A stretch of DNA of 64,000 nucleotides from assembly GCF_014200495.1 (NCBI RefSeq), contig NZ_JACHBY010000004.1:496001-560000 (forward strand). The letters run 5' to 3'. The notes beneath the pieces were generated by a model. That model searched no databases. It was not told the origin of the DNA and saw only the letters and a list, made by a program, of their open reading frames with translations. Both the position numbers and the translations under genes were made by a program. This DNA comes from Mucilaginibacter geliditolerans. Lineage in GTDB: Bacteria > Bacteroidota > Bacteroidia > Sphingobacteriales > Sphingobacteriaceae. This document shows, in pieces, positions 44,393-54,358 of the stretch (the first letter of the stretch is position 1; every line of letters starts with the position of its first letter).

Positions 44393-44536
44393 GTTTTAAG
44401 ATTTATGTGACAATAAACATAAATATAATGGGACGGAGATATTAATGTTTGGCTGTCATGATATTATTACAGAAAGGCTTGTAATGTGAACAAAAATAAA
44501 CCTCACCTGTTAACATTAAATAAACACATCAACCAT

Positions 44537-44770
44537 ATGACAAAGCCAGCAAATTCACCCGATAAGCCTTCACCATCAGATACATCCACCCACAGGCCAA
44601 ATGATAATGGTCATAAAGGCATAGTGGATAAAGCCGACAAACAATACACAGCCGATCAGCCACATGGCGGCGATATTGCTAAAAAGCATGAAAGAGAAGA
44701 ACAGCCGGTTGGTCCGGGTACAAAGCCACCTGCTGAAAAAGGGATGGATAAAGGGAAAGTGCAGCCGTAG
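44537..44770 (+). CDS. Low-complexity, hydrophilic hypothetical protein
   Basis: 77 aa from the ATG at 44537 (MTKPANSPDKPSPSD); the frame is open to 44486. Rich in Pro, Lys, Asp and His, predicted disordered, with no cysteine or membrane segment. It could be a stress-related disordered protein; no function is recognised. Confidence 0.45.
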   Translation: MTKPANSPDKPSPSDTSTHRPNDNGHKGIVDKADKQYTADQPHGGDIAKKHEREEQPVGPGTKPPAEKGMDKGKVQP

Positions 44771-44785
44771 GTATTATAAACCACT

Positions 44786-44869
44786 ATGTCATTTCGAACG
44801 ATAGTGAGAAATCTTTTTCGTGTGCCAGGTCTGCAGCAGAAGATTTCTCACTATCGTTCGAAATGACAT
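44786..44869. repeat. 30-bp perfect inverted repeat
   Basis: The arms are 44786-44815 and 44840-44869, perfectly complementary, with a 24-nt loop. The core is TTTCGAACGATAGTGAGAAA. It is a dispersed repeat of the type seen at 41720 and can act as a terminator between the convergent small gene and ABC transporter. Confidence 0.85.
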
Positions 44870-44885
44870 GAAGTTTTAATACTAA

Positions 44886-46760
44886 CTACCTACTAATTCC
44901 CGCTGAATTAAACTGCAGATCGTATAGTTTACGGTAATAGCCGTGTTCAATTTTAAGCAATTCCTGGTGGGTGCCAATTTCTTTTATCTCGCCATGGTCG
45001 AGCACAATTATCCTGTCGGCATTTTGTATGGTTGAAAGGCGGTGGGCTATCACAATAGCCGTGCGGCCCTGCATCAGTTTATTAATGGCGTTTTGTATCA
45101 ATATTTCAGTTTCGGTATCAACCGATGAGGTAGCCTCATCCAACACCAAAATAGCCGGGTCATAAACCAAAGCCCTGATGAATGATATTAACTGCGCCTG
45201 GCCCGCCGATAGGGTAGAGCCACGTTCCATTACGTTATAATCGTATCCACCGGGCAGTCGTTCAATAAACTCATGCGCGCCTACATCTTTAGCGGCGGCA
45301 ATGATCTGCTCACGGGTTATAGCTTCATTATTTAGGCTGATGTTGTTGGCAATGGTATCGGTAAATAAGAAAACATCCTGTATAACGGTGGCTATCTGCG
45401 CACGCAGGTAGTTAACATCATAATCATGTATATCAATTTCATCAACCTTAACACTGCCTTTGCTTATTTCATAAAAGCGGTTTAATATATTTATGGTTGA
45501 TGATTTGCCCGCGCCCGTAGCGCCAACCAGTGCCAGTGTTTCGCCAGGTTTTACGTGGAAGCTGATATCTTTCAGCACCCAGTTTTCATCATTATAAGCA
45601 AACCAAACGTGGCTGAAATCAATATCGCCATTTATTTTGGCTGGCCTTAATGTGCCGGTATTAACGGCAACCTCGTTGGTGTCTAAAACTTTAAATATCC
45701 TGTCGGCACCCACCATGCCCATTTGCAGGGTGTTGAATTTATCGGCCAGCTGTCTTATCGGCCTGAAAAGTAAGTTCAGGTAAACTATAAACTCCAATAT
45801 TGTTCCGGGGGATATTATCTTGCCATGTGCCGACAAATGTGCCAATTGCTGATCAGTTAGGATCCGCTTGCAGCCATACCATACCAGCAAACCAATACAC
45901 ATGGCGAACAACACTTCAACCACCGGGAAAAATATAGAGTAATACCAATTGGAGCGAATGTTAGCGTCGCGGTATTTTTTGTTTACCGATACGAATTTGC
46001 GCATCTCCTGGTCCTCCCGGGCAAAGTATTGTATTATGCTGATGCCGGAGATATGCTCTGCCAAAAAAGTATTGAGGTGCGCCACCTGTGTACGAACCTC
46101 CTGGAAAGATGATTTAATAGCCTCCTTAAAAACATAGGTTGATGCAAAAAGGAACGGCATCGGGATCAGGGTGATGAGCGCCAGTTTCCAGTCGATATAG
46201 GTCATGTAACCTATTACAGCAAATAATAGCAACATATCGCCCATAATAGAGATCAGCCCTTCTGAGAAAATATCGGCGATGGTTTCAAGGTCGGATACGG
46301 TGCGGGTTATGAGTACGCCTATCGGTGTACGATCAAAATATTTTAGGCGTAAACTGGTAATGTGGTTAAAAATATCAATCCGCAGGTCGCGAATCACAGA
46401 TTCGCCCAGCCAGTTGGTGATATAGGTTTGATAATATTGCGCTATGGTTTGTATAACCAGTTGGGCCATCATCAGCTCAACCATAAAAACCAGGCCGCTG
46501 TAATTATCCTTTAAAATATAATCGTCGAGCGTTTTTCGTATCAGAATGGGTTGAACGATAGCAATGGCCGCTAAAAAAACGGTGAGGAATACAGCTATGA
46601 TAAACGTTTTATTATATGGTTTAACATAGTGCATTACGCGCCCTAATAATTTCCAGTCGAGCGCTTTGCCGGTAATTGCAGTGGGAGGAGTTTTTACTTC
46701 TTTTGCTGATGGCGGGCTTTTGGGATCGGTATTTTGTTTATTGGGGCTCACTAATTTCAA
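44886..46760 (-). CDS. ABC exporter (fused permease and ATPase, MsbA/MDR type)
   Basis: 624 aa. Six membrane helices (about 50-340), then an ATPase domain with Walker A LVGATGAGKSST, Q-loop VIQDVFLF, signature LSAGQAQLISFIRAL (LSAGQ variant of LSGGQ) and Walker B ILVLDEATSSVD. The family exports lipids or drugs as a homodimer or heterodimer. The substrate is unknown. Confidence 0.94.
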   Translation of the reverse strand: MKLVSPNKQNTDPKSPPSAKEVKTPPTAITGKALDWKLLGRVMHYVKPYNKTFIIAVFLTVFLAAIAIVQPILIRKTLDDYILKDNYSGLVFMVELMMAQLVIQTIAQYYQTYITNWLGESVIRDLRIDIFNHITSLRLKYFDRTPIGVLITRTVSDLETIADIFSEGLISIMGDMLLLFAVIGYMTYIDWKLALITLIPMPFLFASTYVFKEAIKSSFQEVRTQVAHLNTFLAEHISGISIIQYFAREDQEMRKFVSVNKKYRDANIRSNWYYSIFFPVVEVLFAMCIGLLVWYGCKRILTDQQLAHLSAHGKIISPGTILEFIVYLNLLFRPIRQLADKFNTLQMGMVGADRIFKVLDTNEVAVNTGTLRPAKINGDIDFSHVWFAYNDENWVLKDISFHVKPGETLALVGATGAGKSSTINILNRFYEISKGSVKVDEIDIHDYDVNYLRAQIATVIQDVFLFTDTIANNISLNNEAITREQIIAAAKDVGAHEFIERLPGGYDYNVMERGSTLSAGQAQLISFIRALVYDPAILVLDEATSSVDTETEILIQNAINKLMQGRTAIVIAHRLSTIQNADRIIVLDHGEIKEIGTHQELLKIEHGYYRKLYDLQFNSAGISR

Positions 46761-46818
46761 AGGTAGCTATAATTATAAGATCATAAATTCCAATTTGAAG
46801 ATTTGATACTTATATGGC

Positions 46819-47589
46819 TTAAGGGATATAAGGGTATTTTATTTCTGTCAAATATAAACCACAGGCCGGTACCGATACGCCTGCATTGCTGCGGTTTTTA
46901 CTTTCGATAATGGTACGTACCTCATAAGGCTTTATTTCATTTTTGCCAACCGCCAGAAGCGTACCTACAATAGCCCTTACCATATTGCGCAAAAATCGGT
47001 CGGCCGAGATATGGAAAACTATGCCATCATCTGTTTTTACCCATTCAGCCTTAGCTATTTTACAATTGTTGGTTTTTACCTGCGTGTTTGATTTGCTGAA
47101 GCAACTGAAGTCGGTATATTCTTTTATGATTGCGGCAGCCTGGTTCATCAGTACGATATCCGGCTCATCGCGTAGCAGCCATGAATGGCCATTTTTAAAA
47201 GGATCTTTATTAAAATGAATATGGTATTCATAAGAGCGTAGCGTAGCATCAAAACGGGCATGTGCATCTGCTGCAACAGGAAAGATGCGTTTTATAGCGA
47301 TATCCTGGGGTAAAATGGAATTAAGCCCTCTGATTAAGTTTTTGTGCTCTATACTCCATGCTCCATCAGCCATCAACTTCTCCGCGTCGAAATGCGCAAA
47401 GAACTCCTTTGCATGCACGCCTGCATCGGTTCGCCCGCAGCCCAATGTTTCAATAGGTTCCCGTAGTATGGTGGATAATGCCTTATTCAGCACCTCCTGT
47501 ACGCTTACAGCATTTTGCTGTATTTGCCAGCCATGGTAGTTGGTGCCATCATAAGCAAGTTCAATAAAAAAGCGTTGTTGAGCACTCAC
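46819..47589 (-). CDS. truA: tRNA pseudouridine synthase A
   Basis: 256 aa. Catalytic motif GCGRTDAGVHA with the Asp nucleophile, DATLRSYEYHIHF and RFLRNMVRAIVGTLL. It makes pseudouridine at positions 38-40 of tRNA. It lies 59 bp upstream of the ABC exporter on the same strand. Confidence 0.96.
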   Translation of the reverse strand: MSAQQRFFIELAYDGTNYHGWQIQQNAVSVQEVLNKALSTILREPIETLGCGRTDAGVHAKEFFAHFDAEKLMADGAWSIEHKNLIRGLNSILPQDIAIKRIFPVAADAHARFDATLRSYEYHIHFNKDPFKNGHSWLLRDEPDIVLMNQAAAIIKEYTDFSCFSKSNTQVKTNNCKIAKAEWVKTDDGIVFHISADRFLRNMVRAIVGTLLAVGKNEIKPYEVRTIIESKNRSNAGVSVPACGLYLTEIKYPYIP

Positions 47590-47792
47590 AGGGCAAAGTT
47601 AACAATCCCCGGCAAATGCAAAATTTAATAAATACAAGCGGTTGATTAACTGAAAGTTAATTGCTAATTTAATTTGGATATTTAAAAGGTACATTATACA
47701 TTAGCAAACCTTATTGTAAAAAATAAGTGATGCAGGCCCTAACCTGCGACCCCTATTAATAAACCGATTAGATTAAACGTATTAAGTAGTGT

Positions 47793-48071
47793 TTGATGAA
47801 AAACTATGCAGCAAATTTGTTAGTAATAAATCATGTATTTCATAACAGAAACTACACGCAACGGCTTAAAGCCTATTTCAAAAAGTTCATTCAAAAACTG
47901 CAAATAGGCTTATTAGTAGCAACGTTTTTGTATGTACCGGTTTATTGCACATTGTGGTTATTCGATGTCATCAGCATTGTTAGTAAACTTAGTGTCTATT
48001 GTATACTTTCCTATCTTCTGCTTATCGTATTTTTTGTATTAATGAATAGGGAAAAGCATAATTTAAGGTGA
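47793..48071 (+). CDS. Small membrane protein, hypothetical
   Basis: 92 aa (second ATG 3 nt later). Two transmembrane segments near residues 38-60 and 63-84, with a basic N-terminus (RNYTQRLKAYFKKFIQK). Not recognised. Confidence 0.5.
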   Translation: MMKNYAANLLVINHVFHNRNYTQRLKAYFKKFIQKLQIGLLVATFLYVPVYCTLWLFDVISIVSKLSVYCILSYLLLIVFFVLMNREKHNLR

Positions 48072-48153
48072 AATATTTTTAATTCTCTTTCCTAATTTCC
48101 AACAACTTAATTTTAATCATATTTCTATCTTTGTTACATAGATTTTAAAAAAT

Positions 48154-48624
48154 ATGCTGCAAAGAATACAAAGTGTTTATCTGCTATTAGCCAGTGTGGC
48201 TATATTGGCCCTTTTTCTTTTTCCGCTGGCACACAATGTTTATGTTGATAACAAGCCGATAAATATTATGGTTATGGGTGTTTACCAGGATGTAAACGGG
48301 CAGCAACAATTAACCGATCATTTTGTGGCACTTACCGCGGTTACCGCAATTGTGGGTATCATACCATTGATTATCATCTTTCTTTATAAAAACCGTAAAC
48401 AGCAGATAGCTTTATGCTACAGTTCAGTACTGGTAATTATTGGCTATAGCTTTTGGATAGCACAAGCCGCAAAAGCTGCAACCGGTGGCGGTGTAACCCT
48501 TGATTTTAAGAATTTTGGTATAGGCTTGTTCCTTTGCCCCTTAGCTATTTTATTACATATTCTTGCGATAAAAGGTATTCAGCGTGATGAGAAACTGGTA
48601 AAATCGGCTGATAGGTTGAGGTAA
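48154..48624 (+). CDS. DUF4293 membrane protein
   Basis: 156 aa. Starts MLQRIQSVYLLLASVAILAL, the family signature, with four membrane segments and a short basic tail. Specific to Bacteroidota, function unknown. Confidence 0.9.
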   Translation: MLQRIQSVYLLLASVAILALFLFPLAHNVYVDNKPINIMVMGVYQDVNGQQQLTDHFVALTAVTAIVGIIPLIIIFLYKNRKQQIALCYSSVLVIIGYSFWIAQAAKAATGGGVTLDFKNFGIGLFLCPLAILLHILAIKGIQRDEKLVKSADRLR

Positions 48625-48741
48625 TATTTCTCCGTGCGTCATTGCGAGGCACGAAGACAACCGACCGGAGGGAGCTCATTAATACCATTGAAAATAAACA
48701 CAGCATTAATAATCCCCGACCATGCAGGTCGAATTGATTGT

Positions 48742-49016
48742 CTGTTGAGTCACATGGTATCGCTCATAGCCGCTAAGGCCTATTTCTTTTGTCTTGACAC
48801 AAAAGAAACAAAAAATCAAGTCAGTCGAAAGGCTTCTTTGCCGCACAAGGCCTATGCGCTGCAAATCAGGCAAAACCTGGGCTGCTATATTTTTACCCTA
48901 CTGTCGCTACGCGCTTTGGCCTTTACGCTTCTGTAAAAATTTGCTATGCCATTCCACGCTCAAGGCCACCATCGTTTTGCCTGATTTCACCCGAAGCTGT
49001 TCTACTGACAGGGAAA
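48742..49016 (+). repeat. Dispersed ~270-bp repeat, copy A
   Basis: Strongly similar along its length to the reverse complement of 58297-58570. It contains a hairpin TTTCTTTTGTC/ACAAAAGAAA and conserved stretches such as GGGCTGCTATATTTTTACCC. Open frames inside it are repeat-derived and not genes. The remaining parts of the 48.6-49.26 kb gap show only this and copy C. Confidence 0.85.
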
Positions 49017-49140
49017 CTACAAAAGCCTCATTTTAATTTTTCAAAGGAAAACACTTTAATTGAACCGTGATCAAAAGCGTGCAAAGGCCCGACAAAAAGC
49101 GCGGGCCTGGGTGTTTTGCCTGTGGGCGGAAGGATCTTTT

Positions 49141-49223
49141 TGTCTTGACTTTTTGTTTCTTTTGTGTCAAGACAAAAGAAATAGGCCTTAGCGGCTATGA
49201 GCGATACCATGCGACTCAATAGG
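49141..49223 (-). repeat. Dispersed repeat, partial copy C (inverted)
   Basis: Matches, in opposite orientation, the first ~85 bp of copy A (ACAAAAGAAA hairpin, then AGCGGCTATGAGCGATA). With copy A it frames about 120 bp, so the two can form an inverted structure downstream of parE. Confidence 0.75.
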
Positions 49224-49256
49224 CAAATCAAACTAGAAATTGCGGACAAGAGTGGT

Positions 49257-51140
49257 TTACGCCGATTGCGCCAACGGTTCCGGTTCAGCAATGGTTGGAT
49301 TTACCGTTTCATCATCCTTCTCAACCCTTAAATTATTAACGATATGCTGCTGACGAACAGGCGTGTTTTTACCCATAAAATACTCCAGCAGGGCTTTGAT
49401 ATTAGCATCCTTTAATATAACCGGGTCGAGGCGAATATCTTTACCTATGAACAAGCCAAACTCTTCCGGCGAAATCTCTCCTAACCCTTTAAATCGTGTG
49501 ATCTCGGGTTTTACGCCCAGTTTTGCTATCGCATTGCGCCTTTCTTCGTCGCTGTAACAATAAATGGTTTCCTTTTTATTTCGTACACGGAATAATGGTG
49601 TTTGCAGGATAAACACGTGCCCGGCCTTCACCAGGTCGGGGAAGAACTGCAGGAAGAACGTCATCAGCAGCAGGCGGATGTGCATGCCATCAACATCGGC
49701 ATCGGTAGCTATTACAATGTTGTTATAGCGCAATGCGTCCAGGCCATCCTCAATATTCAGCGCATGCTGCAGCAGGTTAAACTCTTCATTTTCATAAACC
49801 ACTTTTTTGGTTAGCCCATAGCAGTTAAGGGGTTTACCCTTTAAGCTAAATACAGCCTGGGTCATCACATCGCGCGATTTGGTGATCGATCCGCTGGCCG
49901 AGTCACCTTCGGTAATAAACAGGGTGGTATCCTGCTTGCGCTCGTGGTTGTCATCAAAATGCAGTTTACAATCGCGTAGCTTACGGTTATGCAGTGATGC
50001 TTTTTTTGCACGCTCATTGGCCAGTTTTTTGATGCCGGCAATATCCTTGCGCTCACGCTCTGATTGTAAGATCCTTGCTTTTAAAGCATCAGCAACAGAA
50101 GGGTTTTTATGCAGATAATTATCCAGCTCACGTTTCACAAAATCACCAATAAAGGCACGTACTGATGGCCCTTCAGGTCCGATACTTTGCGAACCCAGCT
50201 TGGTTTTGGTTTGCGACTCGAACACCGGCTCCTGCACCTTAATGGCAATTGCCGCAACTATTGATGCGCGGATATCTGCTGCATCATAATCCTTATCATA
50301 AAACTCACGGATGGTTTTTACCACTGCTTCACGAAACGCGGCCTGGTGGGTACCGCCTTGTGTTGTGTTTTGTCCGTTAACAAAGGAGTAGTATTCCTCA
50401 CCGTATTGCTGCCCGTGGGTCATGGCTATTTCAATGTCATCACCCTTTAGGTGGATGATGGGATAGCGCAGGTTTTCGGCGTTGGTGTTTTTAGTGAGCA
50501 GGTCATAAAGGCCGCGCTCCGAAAAATATTTTTTCCCGTTAAAGTTGATGGTAAGGCCGGAGTTAAGGAACACGTAGTTCCATATCATGCTATCAACAAA
50601 CTCAGGTATAAAGCGATAGTGCCTGAAGATGGTATCATCAGGTGTGAAATTTATAGCGGTGCCGTTGCGTTGCGAAGTTTCCTTTTCGGCTTCGTCACGT
50701 ACCAGTTCGCCTTTGGCAAATTCGGCTATTTTGGTACGCCCGTCGCGATAGGATTGTACGATAAAAATATTTGAAAGCGCGTTAACCGCCTTAGTACCCA
50801 CGCCATTTAAGCCTACCGATTTTTGGAAGGCCTTGCTATCATATTTACCACCGGTATTTATTTTTGATACGCAATCAATCACCTTACCTAATGGTATGCC
50901 ACGACCGTAATCCCGTACCGATACCTTATGATCGCTCATATTGATCTCTATCGACCGGCCCGAACCCATCACAAACTCATCAATAGAATTGTCGACAATC
51001 TCCTTTAATAAAACATATACACCATCGTCATACGCCGAACCATCGCCCAGTTTGCCAATATACATGCCGGGACGTAAGCGGATATGTTCCTTCCAGTCGA
51101 GCGAACGGATACTATCATCATCGTAATTTACTTCTGCCAT
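49257..51140 (-). CDS. parE: DNA topoisomerase IV subunit B
   Basis: 627 aa. GHKL ATPase ([35 protein letters not shown]), transducer domain and Toprim domain with [11 protein letters not shown] and [12 protein letters not shown]. Length and the absence of a GyrB-type insertion fit the short ParE-type subunit of Bacteroidota. The C-terminus is acidic ([16 protein letters not shown]). parC does not follow; instead repeat DNA lies downstream. Confidence 0.93.
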   Translation of the reverse strand: MAEVNYDDDSIRSLDWKEHIRLRPGMYIGKLGDGSAYDDGVYVLLKEIVDNSIDEFVMGSGRSIEINMSDHKVSVRDYGRGIPLGKVIDCVSKINTGGKYDSKAFQKSVGLNGVGTKAVNALSNIFIVQSYRDGRTKIAEFAKGELVRDEAEKETSQRNGTAINFTPDDTIFRHYRFIPEFVDSMIWNYVFLNSGLTINFNGKKYFSERGLYDLLTKNTNAENLRYPIIHLKGDDIEIAMTHGQQYGEEYYSFVNGQNTTQGGTHQAAFREAVVKTIREFYDKDYDAADIRASIVAAIAIKVQEPVFESQTKTKLGSQSIGPEGPSVRAFIGDFVKRELDNYLHKNPSVADALKARILQSERERKDIAGIKKLANERAKKASLHNRKLRDCKLHFDDNHERKQDTTLFITEGDSASGSITKSRDVMTQAVFSLKGKPLNCYGLTKKVVYENEEFNLLQHALNIEDGLDALRYNNIVIATDADVDGMHIRLLLMTFFLQFFPDLVKAGHVFILQTPLFRVRNKKETIYCYSDEERRNAIAKLGVKPEITRFKGLGEISPEEFGLFIGKDIRLDPVILKDANIKALLEYFMGKNTPVRQQHIVNNLRVEKDDETVNPTIAEPEPLAQSA

Positions 51141-51234
51141 ATGGATTTTATTTTGGGGGTATTTAACGGTTTACTCGCTGCATCGTAGCGCTTTAAATCA
51201 ACTTCTTTTATTGGAAAAAGAAGTATCGATCTTT

Positions 51235-51269
51235 AACTCTCTTGCTGTTTTGGCAGAAAGAGAGTTTTT
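51235..51269 (+). terminator. Terminator-like hairpin without an obvious gene
   Basis: AACTCTCTT (51235-51243) pairs with AAGAGAGTT (51258-51266), followed by TTT. No plus-strand gene precedes it; probably part of a dispersed repeat upstream of parE. Confidence 0.4.
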
Positions 51270-51361
51270 AATTTTAGCGCGATGGGTGAGTTAATGCCCT
51301 ATACCGCAAAAATAAAGTTTAGTGCTTAATCTACTAATGAAATAATGCTAACTTATTAACA

Positions 51362-52006
51362 TTAATCGGTTGCCGGGGGAATAAATTTAAGGCAACTACC
51401 CGCCCGGTTCACATCCTTATAAAAATCGGGGTCCTTTTCATTGGTGAAATAAACAGCCACCAGTGTGCCGGTATGGTTTTGTTGCAGGGCTATAATTAAT
51501 GCGTACTTATAGTGTTTGGTTACCCGCATATTGAGCAGGTTTACCAAATATGATTTACCCGCATCTGCATTATACCGGGCCAGGATATCAGGCGGCATGT
51601 TGCGCACAAGGTAGCTGGTATCGCCCGACAGGGATATGGCAATAGCCTGGCTTATCTCCTTGTACATTGAATCAGGGTTAGCCAGTTCTCTTTCCTTATT
51701 ATATTGAGAATGCTCGTAGCTGTTCCAGTTTTGCCTTTGTGATTTAACCTGCAGCCACATTTCAAAACCCTTACCCGGCATCTCCATCGCAAAATCGAAC
51801 GAAAAATACTCATTATTAACCGGGCTTATTTCTTTACAGCCTGAGGGGAGTTTAAAAGTAAGGTTAGCATCCTTTAATAACTGGTAGAAATCTTTATGCT
51901 GACTGGTAATAGCATGTCGCTTTGTTTGGGCAAATACAGGCAAAGCAGCACTTATAAGCAATGCTGTTATTATTATCTGCCTAAATTGCTTTACAATAGT
52001 TTTCAT
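51362..52006 (-). CDS. Secreted hypothetical protein
   Basis: 214 aa from the ATG at 52006 (MKTIVKQFRQIIITALLISA), preferred because the signal peptide follows; the frame is open to 52024. The mature part includes FKLPSGCKEISPVNNEYFSF and a final CLKFIPP. It resembles Bacteroidota periplasmic proteins with a psbP/PspA-like fold, unassigned. Confidence 0.7.
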   Translation of the reverse strand: MKTIVKQFRQIIITALLISAALPVFAQTKRHAITSQHKDFYQLLKDANLTFKLPSGCKEISPVNNEYFSFDFAMEMPGKGFEMWLQVKSQRQNWNSYEHSQYNKERELANPDSMYKEISQAIAISLSGDTSYLVRNMPPDILARYNADAGKSYLVNLLNMRVTKHYKYALIIALQQNHTGTLVAVYFTNEKDPDFYKDVNRAGSCLKFIPPATD

Positions 52007-52134
52007 TTTCTTAGGAAAAAACAAAAGCGTGACATCCGAAATTACCTGAATTTTTAATAGAAATTATAATATAAATTAAAAATAAATAATAATATTTAAT
52101 ATTAAGTACAAAGAATGCCTCGAAAGGGTATCCT

Positions 52135-52959
52135 TTAATACTTCTGATATACATTATAAAGCACATTCAAATCCAGCTGTGTTAAAGTTGGGCTTTCATC
52201 TGTTTGTATAAAATGGCGTTTAAAAGCAACAATTGCCGCGTTAAGGTTTGAGGTATCATACCCAATAAGTTTTAAAGCGGTTGTAGCATCAAAATTATCG
52301 GGCGCCAGCTCCAGCACATCGTCGCTCCAGTAACCAAAACCATGTTGTGCCAACGTTTTCCATGGAAATAATGGTCCCGGGTCGGGCTTACGCGCAGGAG
52401 CAATATCCTGGTGACCAATAAAGTTTGATGCAGGTATATTATAAGCCTTTTTTAGCTGTGCCAGCAAAGCCAGCAAGCTATTGATCTGCGCCGGTTTAAA
52501 GGGTTCGCTGCCGTTATTATCAAGTTCGATGCCTATGGAGCAACTGTTCATATCGCTGATGCTGCCCCATTTGCTGAAACCCGCATGCCATGCCCGCAGA
52601 TAATCGTTCAGCATGTGGTATACCTTGCCATCGCGGCCGATAACATAATGCGCGCTTACCTGTGTTTTTACCACAGTAAAGGTTTTAAGCGTTTGCGCGG
52701 CCGAATCCTGCGCGGTGAAATGGATGATCACATAATTGGGCTTACGCAGGTTAAAGTTTACGGTGCCCACCCAGTCGGATGGGATAGTGGTGCCGCTGCT
52801 GTCGGTAAGCAAAACGGGTTGCTGCCGTTCAATAACATTTACTACCGAGTCCGTTTCACGATTATATTCCTTATTGGTTATAGCATAGGGGCCCTTTGGC
52901 GAGCAGGAAGCTATAAGTAGGACAAGAGCTAAAAAGAAAAGGATAAAAGGTCTTTTCAT
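52135..52959 (-). CDS. N-acetylmuramoyl-L-alanine amidase (AmpD-like lipoprotein)
   Basis: 274 aa from the ATG at 52959, chosen because MKRPFILFFLALVLLIASC gives a lipoprotein signal with the lipobox Cys. The amidase_2 fold is visible: YVIIHFTAQ (first zinc His), SAHYVIGRDGKVYHML, SIGIELDNNG, and GHQDIAPARKPDPGPLFPW (second His and Asp). It cleaves the amide between MurNAc and the peptide stem, here at the membrane surface, in peptidoglycan recycling or remodelling. Confidence 0.92.
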   Translation of the reverse strand: MKRPFILFFLALVLLIASCSPKGPYAITNKEYNRETDSVVNVIERQQPVLLTDSSGTTIPSDWVGTVNFNLRKPNYVIIHFTAQDSAAQTLKTFTVVKTQVSAHYVIGRDGKVYHMLNDYLRAWHAGFSKWGSISDMNSCSIGIELDNNGSEPFKPAQINSLLALLAQLKKAYNIPASNFIGHQDIAPARKPDPGPLFPWKTLAQHGFGYWSDDVLELAPDNFDATTALKLIGYDTSNLNAAIVAFKRHFIQTDESPTLTQLDLNVLYNVYQKY

Positions 52960-53146
52960 GAGTAAATGAGTTAGCGCTAAATTACGCAATTGCAGTAACA
53001 ACAATTAAACGATTAGAAGTGTTTATTTTGTGCAGATGGCATTGTGCCACGAAACACAGAGAACAGGCGGCACACGTGGCACATTATGGCACACTTATAA
53101 CATGTAATGTATTGAATAACAATTTGTTGAATTTTAAGAAAAACAA

Positions 53147-53548
53147 ATGAGCTGGACTTGCCCCATATGCGAACGTGAGCTATTAAAAGTTAACCAGATC
53201 CATTACTGTATTAAAGTAAGCCTGGATAGCTTATTTACCGGTCGGTCGCCCGAGTTGATATTGGTGTTTGATAAAATATTAGCCGAGGTTGCCGGTTGGG
53301 ACGATGTGCTGATAAGCACCAGTAAAAACTGTATTGTATTTGTACACAAGCAAACCTTTTTCGTCATCCGCCCGATGCAAAAACAACTTGACCTGAAATT
53401 TTACTCCAAAACCCGGCTCGAAGGACCTATGATACTAAAAAGCGCGCAAAACGCCAGGCGATATGAAAACAATGTAAGGATATCGGCGCTAACAGATTTG
53501 AATATGCAACTTTTCGGCCTGATAAGAGATTCTTATATTTTGTTGTAA
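53147..53548 (+). CDS. DUF5655-domain protein
   Basis: 133 aa. A short N-terminal zinc-knuckle-like part (CPICERELLKVNQIHYC) followed by the DUF5655 domain (SLFTGRSPELILVFDKIL, TFFVIRPMQKQLDLKFYSK). Function unknown; the domain is also found on restriction-like and transport proteins. Confidence 0.75.
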   Translation: MSWTCPICERELLKVNQIHYCIKVSLDSLFTGRSPELILVFDKILAEVAGWDDVLISTSKNCIVFVHKQTFFVIRPMQKQLDLKFYSKTRLEGPMILKSAQNARRYENNVRISALTDLNMQLFGLIRDSYILL

Positions 53549-53587
53549 ACCAGTTCATTAATATATTTGAATAAACCCTTGAATATC

Positions 53588-53947
53588 ATGTACACCGCAA
53601 AGCACCTCAGCCCCATGATCCCGTCGTACAATATAAAGGAGACGGCGGATTTCTTCATCAATACATTAAGCTTTACCGCCTATATGAATGAGCCCGGCTA
53701 TGCCATATTGCTGAAGGATAGCCACATGGTCCATATCCTGAACGCGGGCACAGATATAGGCGAAATGGAGTTTTATTTGGAAATAGATAATATTGATAAT
53801 TTGTGGGATGAAATAAAAGACAAGCTAACAGGCATTAATGTTCGCGAACCTTTCGACCGTGAATACGGCATGCGGGAAATACATATCATAGTACCGCAAA
53901 CTAAAACACTGTTGTTTGTGGGGAGCCCAAGCCCCCCAGCCCCCTGA
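53588..53947 (+). CDS. VOC/glyoxalase-fold protein with repeat-derived C-terminus
   Basis: 119 aa from the ATG at 53588. A single VOC domain with paired beta-alpha-beta-beta-beta units (MIPSYNIKETADFFINTLSF, REIHIIVPQTKTLLFV). The natural end seems to be near LLFVG; the last ~8 residues (SPSPPAP) are read from a GC-rich dispersed repeat. The metal-binding His/Glu set is not obvious, so a binding-protein role is as likely as catalysis. Confidence 0.75.
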   Translation: MYTAKHLSPMIPSYNIKETADFFINTLSFTAYMNEPGYAILLKDSHMVHILNAGTDIGEMEFYLEIDNIDNLWDEIKDKLTGINVREPFDREYGMREIHIIVPQTKTLLFVGSPSPPAP

Positions 53948-53955
53948 AGGGGGAG
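53926..53955. repeat. GC-rich dispersed repeat, third copy
   Basis: AGCCCCCTGAAGGGGGAGTT-type sequence related to 21621-21646 and 21682-21707. It overlaps the 3' end of the VOC gene. Confidence 0.65.
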
Positions 53956-53986
53956 TTTTTGATGTGCTTAATTGCTAGTCCTCTTT

Positions 53987-54022
53987 TTGTCATATTGAGC
54001 GATAGCGAAATATCTTCTGAGC
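53987..54022. repeat. GTCATnnTGAGCGATAGCGAA-type dispersed repeat half
   Basis: TGTCATATTGAGCGATAGCG begins a half-unit of the repeat family at 41720-41800; no inverted partner is found here. A more diverged piece is at 55022-55050. Confidence 0.4.
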
Positions 54023-54070
54023 AGTGCTTTAGCGCTTGTATGTAGTTACAATAAAGCATTACATTAGTAT

Positions 54071-54349
54071 ATGAAAAAGCTCATTCCAATAATCATTATT
54101 GCTGCTGTAACCAATTTGATAGTTAAACTAATATTTGATTATAGCAATAATGCTCCAACAGGGGAAACACCTCATTGGGATCATATTATGGATGTAATAT
54201 GGATAATAGGAATGTTGGCAGGTATAACCATAGCGATCATAAATCGTAAGTATCTATTTAAAAAAGCGACCATGATTATAGCAACACTTGCAGCATTGCT
54301 TTTTTGTACCCCGTTTCCTTTTATTTTGATTGTTGTTTTAACCAACTGA
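54071..54349 (+). CDS. Small three-helix membrane protein
   Basis: 92 aa. Hydrophobic segments at residues 3-20, 38-56 and 65-90. No family recognised. It lies 9 bp before a methyltransferase gene and may be co-transcribed with it. Confidence 0.55.
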   Translation: MKKLIPIIIIAAVTNLIVKLIFDYSNNAPTGETPHWDHIMDVIWIIGMLAGITIAIINRKYLFKKATMIIATLAALLFCTPFPFILIVVLTN

Positions 54350-54358
54350 TCTAATAAT

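Noticed and set aside
48634..49036. Open frames of 80-100 codons on the plus strand
   Set aside because: They lie inside repeat copy A; the same kind of frames occur in copy B, so they are repeat-derived, not genes.
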